Shown here: positions 1 through 10,100 of the stretch, piece after piece
Layout: every line of letters begins with the position of its first letter
Position numbering within the stretch: the stretch's first letter is position 1
Assembly: GCA_003833135.1 (NCBI GenBank)
Contig: QZLH01001633.1
Span: forward strand, 1-17,259
Direction of reading: 5' to 3'
DNA: 17,259 nt
DNA from: Oehlia diaphana
Taxonomy: Eukaryota; Glomeromycota; Glomeromycetes; Glomerales; Glomeraceae
The notes under the pieces: generated by a model
What the model was told of the DNA's origin: nothing
What the model saw: the letters and a program-made list of their open reading frames with translations, nothing else
Databases searched by the model: none
Position numbers and translations under genes: made by a program

Positions 1-1340
1 TGAAATTTTAATTCTTTATATTTCTTTTTCAACAAATCTTTAGCTGCATAACGTTCTGAATCAGAAACAAAGCTAAGATCTTTCATTCTTGGGTCAAGTA
101 AAGTGGGAAGAAGTTTATCAGGTGATGTAAGATCATTCCAATAATAATTCATCGCTATGAAAAGACTGAGTTTAATTTGATCAATTAGACCATAACAATT
201 AACAGGATTATTAATCTGAGTTCTTTTATTATTAGTCAGCAATTGTCGTTCATTATCCTCTATTCCAGCTTGCAGTTGTTCATTTTCTTTTACTGCCATA
301 TCTTCATCAAATGCTGTATCATTATCACCAAAATTAATATTAATTTTTTCAGCTGCTGCAACACCACGTGATGTTGAAGGATGAAACCTCTTTTTGATGT
401 TAATTAATATAGGATTCATCATTGAATGTGTACAATAACTACTTCCTCCTAGAAGTTCTGTAGCTTCTGCATAAGGTTTTAATACTGGAATCAAATCCTG
501 AATTAAATCCCATTCATCTGAAGTTAACATACATCAGGAAATTTTTTTAGGCGTAATTTAGTGTAATCTTTTGGAGGTGGTGTAAAATTTCGAAATATTA
601 CACTAAAAACGTAATATTACAGAAGTTTACGCTCTTAAATTTAAATAATTATAGTAATTCAATAATATCTCGCTATCTACTGATCCAATCAAGACGATCT
701 ATAGCTCATTGGAATCAGCTCATCAAGACGAATCGAATGGTAGTAAAATCGCATTCCTATGTTCGATAGATGACGTTCTATTAATATAAAACTTTGTTGC
801 ATACTATAAAGCGTTCTATCGAATGTAGAAATGCGATTTTACTACCATTCGATTCGTCTTGATGAGCTGATTCCAATGAGCTATAGATCGTCTTGATTAG
901 ATCAGTAGATAGCGAGATATTATTAAATTACTATAATTATTTAAATTTAAGAGCGTAAACTTCTGTAATATTACGTTTTTAGTGTAATATTTCGAAATTT
1001 TACACCACCTCCAAAAGATTACACTAAATTACGCCTAAAAAAATTTCCTGATGTAGTAAGTATTGCAGAGTGAGCAGAAGTGTGATTTCCATTTGTTACT
1101 TCATTTCTAAAAAAAAAAAAATCAAAATATTAATTCTTCAAAATTATAAGATTTGTATGCAGAATTCTACCTTACCTATTAATAAACTCTCCTGAATCTG
1201 TTGTAAATGTGCAGATAACTGTCCCACACTAAAAGATTCAGTTATTTTCAACCAATTCATTCTGTGTCCAACTGAAAGAAACTTCATAAATTTCTTCACT
1301 ATTCACAAATAGTACATATCCCGTTATTTTTGTTTTGGGA
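1..1340 (-). pseudogene. hAT-type transposase pseudogene, 3' part, split by a MITE
   Basis: Read on the minus strand, 529 to 1 is open and continues past the window edge. It reads MLTSDEWDLIQDLIPVLKPY, then LLGGSSYCTHSMMNPI, and later LLPTLLDPRMKDLSF, the pattern of the hAT transposase region before the C-terminal dimerisation domain (cut-and-paste transposition in the nucleus). The codons upstream of the MITE (1106 to 1056, NEVTNGNHTSAHSAILT) join the downstream part in frame if the element and one TA are removed. A 69-bp intron (1175 to 1107, GTAAGG...T-tract-AG) joins them in matching phase 2 to an exon ending ICTFTTDSGEFIN(R). That exon contains TGA at 1238-1240 and TAG at 1229-1231. Further exon-like pieces lie at about 1341-1500 but could not be joined with confidence. 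Family assignment is confident for 1-529; the segment above 1176 is tied to it mainly by splice phase. Confidence 0.82.
532..1053. mobile_element. 522-bp foldback MITE with TA flanks, inserted in the hAT gene
   Basis: The element is almost entirely an inverted repeat: a left arm 532-770 and a right arm 815-1053, each 239 bp with no indels. I counted about five mismatches, all transitions, around a 44-bp loop. The ends read CATCAGGAAATTTTTT and its complement. The dinucleotide TA sits at 530-531 and 1054-1055, as expected for a target duplication of a Tc1/mariner-type element. It carries no ORF, so it must be moved in trans. The near-identity of the arms points to recent insertion. Excision leaving one TA restores the hAT reading frame (CTT-ACT-ATG-TTA), which independently fixes the borders. 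Confidence 0.96.
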
Positions 1341-1506
1341 TCTTATCTACAATTCCAGTATTCATAGTTTAAAATTTACTTTAATCTACCTTCTTCTGCC
1401 TTACCTTTAAATGTACAATAATATTTTCATAATGCTGAATTATACCTAAAAGAAGGTTTATTTTGAAATAAATAAACAAATACATTCTCAGGAAAGACAC
1501 TTATTA

Positions 1507-2444
1507 TAAAGATGGTTATCGGTCCTAAAAGACCGTGGTCCTACAGTCCTACACTATAAAAAGATGGACTGGTCCATCTTAGTGTGGAACTGTGGTCTTT
1601 CAGTTCTGTATCACATATAATAAGACCGTCAGTCTTTTTAAGGACCGCAGTTTTTTTAAGACTGATCGGTCTATTTTCTTTTTTTTTTGCAAATAAAAAA
1701 ATTTTTTTCTCTGAACTTTATTAGAAAATCAATTTTGGTTTAATTCTAGTTATATTTATGCAAAATATTTTTTTGTAATCATGATATTGCATTTTAGTTT
1801 TTTATGAAGTCTTTCGAAACTATAGTTTCAAAAATTTAAAGTTTTGAGACAAAAAAACTTTAAAACATAATATCTTATCATCCAGTGATTATAAAAAGAT
1901 GTAACTACCACCATTCAAATCATCTCAACGAGATACATCAAATGATAGTAAAATCATGATTTTAGAATTGATAGAAAAAAATTACATTAGCAAAACTAAT
2001 TTATAACAAATTCAATAATTGCTGGCTATTTATCAGTCCTAGAAATATGATTTAGATACCATTTGACGCGTCTCATTGAGACAATTTGAATGGTGGTGGT
2101 TTTATCCTTTTATGATCACTGAATGACGAGATATTCCACTTAAACGCTTTTTTGGAGTTTGCATTTGACAGGCAATGCTACAAGTAGGGAGAAGTGATTG
2201 TCATTATTAATTGATTAGGAATTGGTCGGTCTTTATGTTATTTTATAAAGACCTTAATCAGATTAATAGATTTATTTAATATAAAAATCATTTATTATAT
2301 GAAAACCGGTATGAGGACTGGTCAGTCCTCAGGACTGGTTCTACTGCACCACAAAAAAATGCAAGACCGTGGTCTGGTCCTATAAGTCCCAGGACTGACT
2401 GGTCCAGGACCGAGTAGGACTGGTAGGACCGATGACCATCCTTA
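1507..2444. mobile_element. 938-bp non-autonomous hAT-like element
   Basis: The left end reads TAAAGATGGTTATCGGTCC. The complement of the right end reads TAAGGATGGTCATCGGTCC, matching at 19 of 21 terminal positions when both are extended to CTA. Both ends fit the hAT terminal rule YARNG. The flanks are ACTTATTA (1499-1506) and ACTTATTG (2445-2452), a 7-of-8 match to the 8-bp target duplication typical of hAT. Subterminal regions (1518-1680 and 2305-2432) are crowded with GGTCC, GGACC, GGACTGG and AGACCGTGGTC words in both directions, which look like clustered transposase-binding motifs. No coding region was found. Divergence of ends and flanks suggests an old insertion. Confidence 0.82.
1850..2160. 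repeat. Decayed foldback repeat nested in the hAT-like element
   Basis: A diverged inverted repeat. The left arm, about 1850-1975, contains ATCCAGTGATTATAAAA and ACTACCACCATTCAAAT. The right arm, about 2035-2158, contains the complements TTTTATGATCACTGAAT and ATTTGAATGGTGGTGG. Parts of the arms (AATATCT followed by a TGAT block, and CAAATGATAGTAAAATC) match the interior of the intact MITE at 532-1053 (AATATCTCG, CGAATGGTAGTAAAATC). It is therefore probably an old relative whose termini are no longer recognisable. Confidence 0.7.
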
Positions 2445-2452
2445 ACTTATTG

Positions 2453-3237
2453 AGAGTCGTTTGGATCCTACAGAATGTCTATTAAAACTAAGACGTTTTT
2501 TAATTAAGACTATAAACACATCTTGGTAAGATACAAGCTGCTAAAAAGTAGGCTGGTGGAGTAAATGGAGATGGGGTATAGTTTTATTGTTTTTATGTTT
2601 AGTTCTTTCCTGAGTTAAAAGTTGTTTTCGTGAAGGAAAGGTTTTTTGGCAAAGGTAACATTTAAAAGACATGTTGGATACAGTAACGCGTGATTGTGCC
2701 GCAACGTGAATTTAGTTATTTAGTTGTGATTGGGTAAACAATAATTATATGATAATGTGACATGTATAATAGTTAAACTGGTAATGATCGACCGTTGATC
2801 ATTTCGTAGGTGATATAACTGATGTGAGCCAAATCGGCCCATATGTGAAAGTGTTTTCTTAGTTTGCGGCGTTTTACCACAAAAAAAAAGGCTTCGTGTA
2901 TTCGATTGGCGTAATAACATGACAAAAGTGATATTTATGAAATGATAGACTAAAAGTGATATAACCAAAGTGAGAGCATAATTCTCGTTGGTGCAAAGAA
3001 AAAAATCTCAATAATGTAAAATTTACTAAAATAAAAGCATCCAGGAAAACAACCGATTAATTAATGTTTATCAAATTAAATACAGCACAGTATTACAGTT
3101 TATTAGTTCTTTCATACATTAATAACTGTGTTAATAAATTTGCTATCGAAGAATAAATAAACCGCAACATATACATATCTCATTGTTTATCCAATAAAAT
3201 AAATGGCAAAAAAAAAACTCTTAACTAAATTAATAAA
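2453..3237. other. Intergenic spacer, no gene supported
   Basis: No convincing coding region or RNA gene. An 82-codon minus-strand ORF at 2720-2968 has neither recognisable protein character nor splice context. A small perfect inverted repeat, AATGATC with a 7-base spacer, lies near 2782-2802. The end of this stretch should hold the 3' untranslated region of the minus-strand P450. Confidence 0.5.
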
Positions 3238-4926
3238 TTAAGTTCGAGGACTAATTCTAACTTTCAACTCTGTACAGTTAGAAATCATTTGAGTATGAAC
3301 TTTCAATGGCTCATGCTCATTCGATAACTCAACATTATATTTTTTATAAACTGAAGATAATAATAAAAGTAACTCGATAGTTGCAAGATTTTTCCCGGGG
3401 CATATACGTTTACCTCCACCAAACGGCATCCAAGCAGATCTATCGTCATTATTATCACTGTTATAAAACCTATCTGGATCAAAAATTCTAGGATTATCCC
3501 AACACTTAGGGTGTTTTTGTGCTCCTTCAAAATTTATATGAAAATCTGTACCAGCTGGCCATTTATATCCTGCAATTTCACATTCATTAGTAGTGTGACG
3601 GAATGTAAAAGGTAACGGTGGCATTAAACGAGTAGTTTCCTTAATTATAGCTTCACAATATTTAAGTTTTCTGAGATCGTTGCATGATAAGCAAAATTCA
3701 CCAGAAGATTTAGGTATAATAGAATCAATTTCTGAAAGCATTTTTTCTTTTACGTTGGGATGTTTACAAAGGTAGTAGGTCATGAAACAGAATGTGTCTG
3801 CAGTCTAAATTATAGTAAACAGAATTAAATATGAAATCAAATAATCAAAATATTATATATTAGAGAGAAAAGTAATACTCACAGTATCTGATCCACCCAA
3901 AAAGATATCTAGCAAATTCATTCTTATCTCTTTATCAGTCATAGGTTTAAAATTCTCGCCTTCAACAATAGTTTCTGCTGTCATTAAGGAAGTAAGCATA
4001 TCTGTTTTCATTCTTGTTTCTGGCATTTCTTCGATTTCAGTCCTTCTCATTTTAATAATATCATCAAATTTATTATACAAGTAATCACGGTTATTTAAAT
4101 AAGAGTCCGATTTGCTTTTGAACATTGGAATGTAATGTCTAGTAAAAGGGCTATAGAACGAGAAAAACAAGAGGCTTTCAAGAAATTTTACGAGTGCTTT
4201 GACAAAGTTATTTCCATCTTCAACTAGCGCATCAGGAACTTCGGATTTGTTGATGCTTAGTGTGTTGTAGTAAGAAGCAATTGAATACGTGCGTTTTCCA
4301 GTGGAAAGTATTGAAGTAACATCATTAGTAAATCCGTGAAACCATGCTGAAAAATCTGTTTCTAATGTCCAATTATTATCATCGTTATTCTTCTTGTTTG
4401 AAGCATTTTGCTTTCCAAGGGATTCCCAATAACCGCACAATTCTTCATTTATTTGATTTATAGGTATTATAGATGCATCAATAAATTTAGTTGATAATGC
4501 CTCAGTAAAGAACCGTCTATTATAATTCCAACTTTCATAATTTTCATTGAAGAAAAGTCCATGGTTGCACATTCCCAATTCAACTGTACCTGGAGAATTT
4601 GGAAGTCTCATGAAAAATTGCGAAGGAGCAAAAAGTTTTTTAATATAATCTGGCCGTGAAAGAATGATATATCTGCGATCGAGCATCAATTCACAAATAT
4701 CTCCATATTTTTGTTGACATTGTCCATAAAATTTCTTTACATCGCCATAGTTATGACCGTTTCCAATATAAGGTAAAGGAAATGGTCCAGGAAGTGGATT
4801 GGGACGAGTATAGTATTTGTAATAAAAGTTAAAGATATAGGTAGAGATACAAGTAGCAAAGATTAAAATGAATAAATCTATAGTATTAGCAGATTTAATG
4901 GATTCGATAATATTTTGAATAGGCAT
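3238..4926 (-). CDS. Cytochrome P450 monooxygenase, two exons
   Basis: Heme-thiolate monooxygenase, probably anchored in the ER membrane; the substrate cannot be told. Exon 1 is 4926-3883 and exon 2 is 3804-3238, joined by a 78-bp phase-0 intron (3882-3805, GTGAGT...TTTAG). The product is 536 residues, normal for the family. In order it shows an N-terminal hydrophobic anchor (about 14-35), a proline-rich hinge (PNPLPGPFPLP), the I-helix oxygen-activation motif GGSDTT at 344-349 (split by the intron), ExxR as KETTR (E404, R407), DPDRF at 457-461, and the heme loop FGGGKRICPG at 476-485 with Cys483 as the axial ligand. The frame is intact. The ORF extends upstream to an ATG at 5019-5017, but 4926 is preferred because it starts just before the anchor and a TATA-like box lies between the two ATGs. 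Many fungal P450 families look like this, so no CYP number is given. It is flanked on both sides by transposon debris. Confidence 0.95.
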
Positions 4927-4982
4927 TTTTATTTTTTTTTGTGTGAATTTGAAGAATTTGACGTTGTTTGGAATTAAAGATT

Positions 4983-4992
4983 TATTTTTATA
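4983..4992 (-). promoter_or_regulatory. TATA-like box of the P450 gene
   Basis: Minus-strand TATAAAAATA lies 57 bases upstream of the ATG at 4926. The 5' leader is A-rich and the start context is AAAAATG. It lies inside the upstream extension of the reading frame, which favours the downstream ATG as the true start. TATA-like words are common by chance in DNA this AT-rich. Confidence 0.4.
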
Positions 4993-5019
4993 ATGAATTT
5001 TTGTGCGAATATGGGTCAT

Positions 5020-6200
5020 TGTTTACTTGCAATGACGGACATAAAAAGTTACGCCAAACAGGTTTAAATGTAATAAAAGTTCGAATCAAATGATATAACT
5101 CGATATCAAATCTTTTTATTAGCCATATTAAAAATTATCAGTTATCCTCATAAGTTCATGCAGATTTTACATTACTATGTATTAGCATAATAATAAAATT
5201 ATTGGAAGTTTATTATAAACATTGCATGAACGGTCCGTCTTTTAATGATTTGTTATTAGTAAAAAATGGAAAGATCCAAGTTGAATTTACTGAATATTTT
5301 GATTTTTAAATTTATTAAAATGTTCATTTGGCTCTTAAAATATTTTGAAAATATTGTATAAATTGCAATGTTACATTTGACCCAAATTTAAGCCGGAATT
5401 ACGATTTTGGCCAGCATTAAGAAAGTTTGGCCAGAATTATTTATTCGAAAATCATTACTGAAAAAATTCTCAAGCCAATGCGTCATAATTATTAATATGG
5501 CCATCATAATAATAAAAAATTGGGGTAACATGTGCAGTGATTGATATATATAGTAAATTGTTACATTACGCTATACTTGCCTGCCCTTTCCCCAAAAAAA
5601 AGTAAATAAACAATGATTTCATGTCGATCTCATTGTTTAAATTTCTTTTTGAGGAATGTGGCATCATTACGCTTGACTGAAAATTCTCACGCAACTCCCT
5701 CAATGGCAAAGATTACGTTCGCATTACTTTCTTGAATATTTATTTTATTTATCAAACGATAGCCAATAAATAGATTACATTTAAGAGAAGTACATTAATT
5801 AGGCAATAAATACTAAAATACAACCGCATAAAACTAAATATTAAAATAAAAATAAAAATAAAAAATTATTTTGTCAATAATCATTAATGAGTACTATATT
5901 TATTTTTTTCAATTAATCAATCTTTGTGTCTATAACTCTTGAAAAAATAAAAATAACAACGCTTTGCAGGTCAAGAAGAGAACATTTTTGTCACACATAA
6001 TTATGCATATTTTGACCGGGTCCAGAAAGTAATAAGAGGAGGGTCAAGTACGTAATTTTTGCCCCTCAACGAGTGATAGAGATAATGCTCAGAATTACAA
6101 TTGATTGAAGTAAGAATAATTTTGTAATTCCATGCAAAAGCCCTGTTTCAATGTCCGCATACGCTGGCATTTAAATGATACATCATTACCATTAATACCG
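5020..6200. other. AT-rich upstream region of the P450 gene, with short repeats
   Basis: No gene supported. TTTGGCCAG(C/A)ATTA occurs twice 20 bp apart (5406-5419 and 5426-5439). A related palindromic ATGGCCAT lies at about 5497-5504, so this may be the edge of a degraded repeat. The stretch 5960-6170 is less AT-rich but has stops in all frames I read. Confidence 0.4.
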
Positions 6201-6204
6201 AGTT

Positions 6205-6462
6205 TTAAATTGCTATTATATCCTTCTTATATAAAAGCACTTCATATAATTGAGCAAGTGTTTCGCTTTGATCAGATTTATTATTAGTATTATTTGTCAT
6301 GATTGCTTTGACTAATATATATTTAAATGTGGAAAATTTGAGTCCGGAATAATGATCATCAATCCGGGACACTTGCATACGAAAATGAATCACCAGACAG
6401 GTCTGTGTGACATATTTAATTTTCGAAAAGTCATAAAAGATTCCACATTCATGTGCTTCCAT
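6205..6462 (-). CDS. Possible small ORF or gene fragment, unknown
   Basis: An 85-codon open frame from ATG at 6462. The region is more balanced in composition than its surroundings and the translation is not low-complexity (RMQVSRIDDHYSGLKFSTF, then SDQSETLAQLYEVLLYKK). I recognise no family, signal peptide or membrane segment. It has no clear splice partners or promoter. It could be a short hypothetical gene, one exon of a lost gene, or chance. It is listed only because the composition is unlike the neighbouring spacer. Confidence 0.2.
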   Translation of the reverse strand: MEAHECGIFYDFSKIKYVTQTCLVIHFRMQVSRIDDHYSGLKFSTFKYILVKAIMTNNTNNKSDQSETLAQLYEVLLYKKDIIAI

Positions 6463-6804
6463 AGAACTCTTGACATCATATGGTAATGTTAATCCTTTTA
6501 AGCAAGGTATTTACTATACGTTATTCATGAGTTGAATATGGGAGTAGCTTATTAAAGAAATATATCACCTTAAAGATCATAATCTATCAAAATATATCGG
6601 ATATATTTTTAATGTAAATAAATTGGTAAACTGATTTAATGTTTATGGAATAGAAGGTATAAAGCGTGAAACTTCAGCCAACTTTTCCTTCCCACAAAAA
6701 ATTAAGGTATGTATATACTATAAGTTATGTACAGTATATATGGATTTTCTTACTATGGGCCTTGTATTTACTTTGCAGAAACTATAAAATTTTTTCCAAT
6801 GTCA

Positions 6805-7060
6805 ATATGGTATTGATAAGGTATCGGTAAAACACCAATATTGTAATGGTTTATATTCCTATACGAGACAGTTACCATTAAGTAACGGTAAAATAACTGC
6901 ACATCATCAGTTATCGTTACAATGTTATCACTATATTATTATACGAATCTTCAAGACATCAAATTAAAGCCAAAAAGATTTATTATAATGTATTTTTAAT
7001 ATCTTATCAGTATCGTATAAACATTAGAACAATTACGTAACGATATATTAACGATATATG
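6805..7060. repeat. Decayed inverted repeat downstream of the transposase gene
   Basis: ATGGTATTGATAAGGTAT (about 6807-6824) is matched with a few mismatches by the complement of 7001-7018 (ACGATACTGATAAGATAT). Inside lies a second imperfect hairpin: TAACGG...ATAACTG (about 6883-6899) against CAGTTATCGTTA. A short direct repeat ACGATATAT(T/G)A follows at 7039-7060. This could be a degraded MITE or part of the terminal region of the neighbouring transposon; no matching sequence was found at the other side. Confidence 0.4.
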
Positions 7061-7104
7061 AGCTGTATTAATTAATAAATAACAAAATTTATTGCAAATT
7101 ACTA

Positions 7105-10100
7105 TTAAATAGCCTTAAAGTAGTACAAGTTTCTTATATAGTTAGTATTCAGTAAATCATGAGACGATGTACAACTATTACTACAATCATGAAGAAAATG
7201 CGCATTATTAACTAAATCTATCGCAGATAATGGAAAAACATGTCGCCATCTATTATCAGTTTGTATTCTATATACTGGACAGCCAAGTCTAGTCCGATTA
7301 GTCTCTTCAAACCATTTCACAATAATAAATACATACAACTTCTTATCGTTACCTTGGTGACTAAAAATTGCTTCAACAATAGCGTAACTTTCATTGTAAT
7401 CTTGTAATTGCATCATAACAACATCTCCAATACGCAAGTGATTTTTAGTGAAAGTGCCATGTTCATTTTTGTAAAAATATGTCGCGAGTTCATAAATGAA
7501 AATTTTTTTGTGTATCAAGGCAGCATTATAACCCATATCTGAATATGATATCATTAATTCAGATCGGAATAAAGGTCCATGTAGATCTACAGAAACGTTC
7601 CCTAGCTTTAGTATTGATATACGTTGCCTAAGAGATAACTTAACAATGTTTTCGGCATTTGTTTGTACTAAAGAATAGAACAAAGTAAAAAAATAATCTA
7701 ATATAATAAAACCAATGAAATATTAAAAACTAACCATTTGTTTCAATATCACTGTCATAAGGTTGTTCTTCAATAATGAACCAATCACCAGCTATCCGTG
7801 CAAAATCATCTGATAAATTAGTGAAACCTTCACAAAATTTGGATATCCTTGGATCGATGCCACCGTCAATTAAGTGTCGTAATGCAAAAAGTGTCGTATA
7901 TCGTTTCATTAAATCCAATTCAATATTTTTTCGATTCATCTTTGGTACCATTCCCTTAAAAATTTTATGCACAATTTCTTTGACACCTACGGAAGAATTA
8001 ATTAATGTGGCAAAAGTTTTTGCATTTTTAACTAGATGAAAATTTGCATGTAGGTTTGGTAAATTACTAAATTCCTCAAATGCCTATGAAAAAAAAATAG
8101 TAAATACAGCTATATTGAAATAATTTGATAATATTAATATACAATATTATAATATAATTAATAATAGTAATTACCTGTGAGAGAATTATCATCTCCATTT
8201 CTAAACATCGCTGCAATTCCATATAATCATCTTTACTAAAAGACTCTTTAAAAATGAAAGCTGTTGTTTCCGCTATAGTTTTCCAGCATGTAATGATAAT
8301 TTTAGTAGCTGCATTACCCTGATTAACATTGCACCTTTGTTGAATTGTAGAAAGATCTAATTTTTTGATGCATGATGGTTCTAAAAATCAATTCAAAATA
8401 AATGGCATCATCATAGCTAACCTAAGGCAATCGGACATCATAAAGCTATCATGATGACCTACAGGATTTGGTAATTTATGCCATTGTTTAGGATATTCAA
8501 AATGTTTCCATATTTCTAAAAATTTTTTTTCCCCTTCTTGTGAAAGAAGATTCATAGTTATACTTAATAATCTTTGAATTTTTCCAGCAGTTAGGTAATA
8601 AACATCCTGCGGAGTTTGCAAATGCCGTTCTCTTTTCAAGTGGTCTAATATTGATTTTTTTGTACAAAGTCCATAATTTGCAGCAATACTTTTCTGACCC
8701 ACTATTGTTGTTGCTAAATTTATTTCTTCAAATTGAGTATCTGTAACATGATGATAACGAGATATTGCAGCTATATCTAAATTTGGGTTAGTAAAAATAT
8801 CCCTAGTTGCCTGACAAGATCGGCAACCTTTTACAGCAATGTGACGTTTAACACCTGTAAGATCATTTCCTTGCGGTAAATCTGCAGTAATTTGTCCAAT
8901 GCTCGCTATAATTAATGAATCTTGTCCATTTATTTTGAAAATCTTACCTTTTTCTAACTGTTTCATCTCGTTAATAAATGGCTTAATAAATTCGTTGAAA
9001 TTACCTCCAAATGGAACAAATCCAAGTATAAAGTGATTTTTTAATTGCTTTCTCATACTAAATGGCATGTTGCCAAATTGTATATAGACTCCTCCAAGAG
9101 AGTGATAAACATTCCTGTAGGTTCCAAAATCGTCGTAGTACAAATCAACAAATAATTTGTATACTGGCAATGCATCTTTATAATTTTGTGTCAATTCTAA
9201 CTTAGCATATTCAGATGGATGCTTATACTCCAATGATACTGATCTCAATTTCCAGCGGTTATTATGTTTATATAAAATCTCATTAATATATCCATCAGCA
9301 TTTGGATCTTATGAAATATTGACACGTTTGATAACATCTTGAGGTTCGATTAGTATAACTGCATTATTTTCATTACGATCAAGTAACCAAAATTCAACTT
9401 GCTCATAACTTTTTGATCAAGAGTTACTTTTAAAATTTGTTGGAAGCTCATTATAGGTTAATATACGTTGTATTTTTAATTTGTAGCCATCATTTCCATA
9501 TAAAATAGCTAAAAGACGTCCTAATTTTCTTCTATTATTGTCATTATAGCATAAATATTCTCCAATTTGATATTTAACTATAAAAAAATAAATATTTAAA
9601 ATTCTAAATAAGCTATTTCTATAAAAATTAAATACTGTACTATATATATATCTCGATAAATATTACCTTGTCTTATCATAATACTATTATTGCCAAAACG
9701 AGAAGATTCACCCCAAATTTCTCCATGAAAGAATTCTGAATGTTCGTCAGTTTCAATGGCTGGTCCAAAGTACATTCGATCAAATATTGATTTATTGTTA
9801 AGAATATACCATATTATATCTGATATTGATAAATAATAAGCAGGCTTAATACTAGTAGTTATTGATGGAGTTTTTTTAGTAGATATTTTAATGGAATGTG
9901 ATCGAATAGGTATTAACGGTAAACGTCACCGCCACTCTCTAAATCATCAGTTATTTGAAATAATATCACTGACACGAAATTGTGGATGCTTTAATATGTC
10001 AACTAATTCATCATATGCACGTGTAGAAATGCTGTGTTTTTGAATCCAACAAAAAAGTAATATGGCAGTAATACTTTCAAAATATGGTCCAAATTCACAA

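Noticed and set aside
2720..2968. 82-codon minus-strand ORF downstream of the P450
   Set aside because: No recognisable protein pattern, promoter or splice context; consistent with chance.
3303..3530. 75-codon ORF overlapping P450 exon 2
   Set aside because: Alternative frame of a clearly coding exon that contains the heme-binding motif.
4927..5019. Upstream 31-codon extension of the P450
   Set aside because: Basic, not anchor-like, and contains the TATA-like box; ATG at 4926 starts right before the membrane anchor.
6600..7104. Possible CACTA-type terminal inverted repeat for the Plavaka-like element
   Set aside because: No CACTA start and no complementary partner found in 12544-13000, so no border was called.
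7776..8039. 87-codon plus-strand ORF
   Set aside because: Antisense of transposase exon 3, whose splice sites and phase are consistent.
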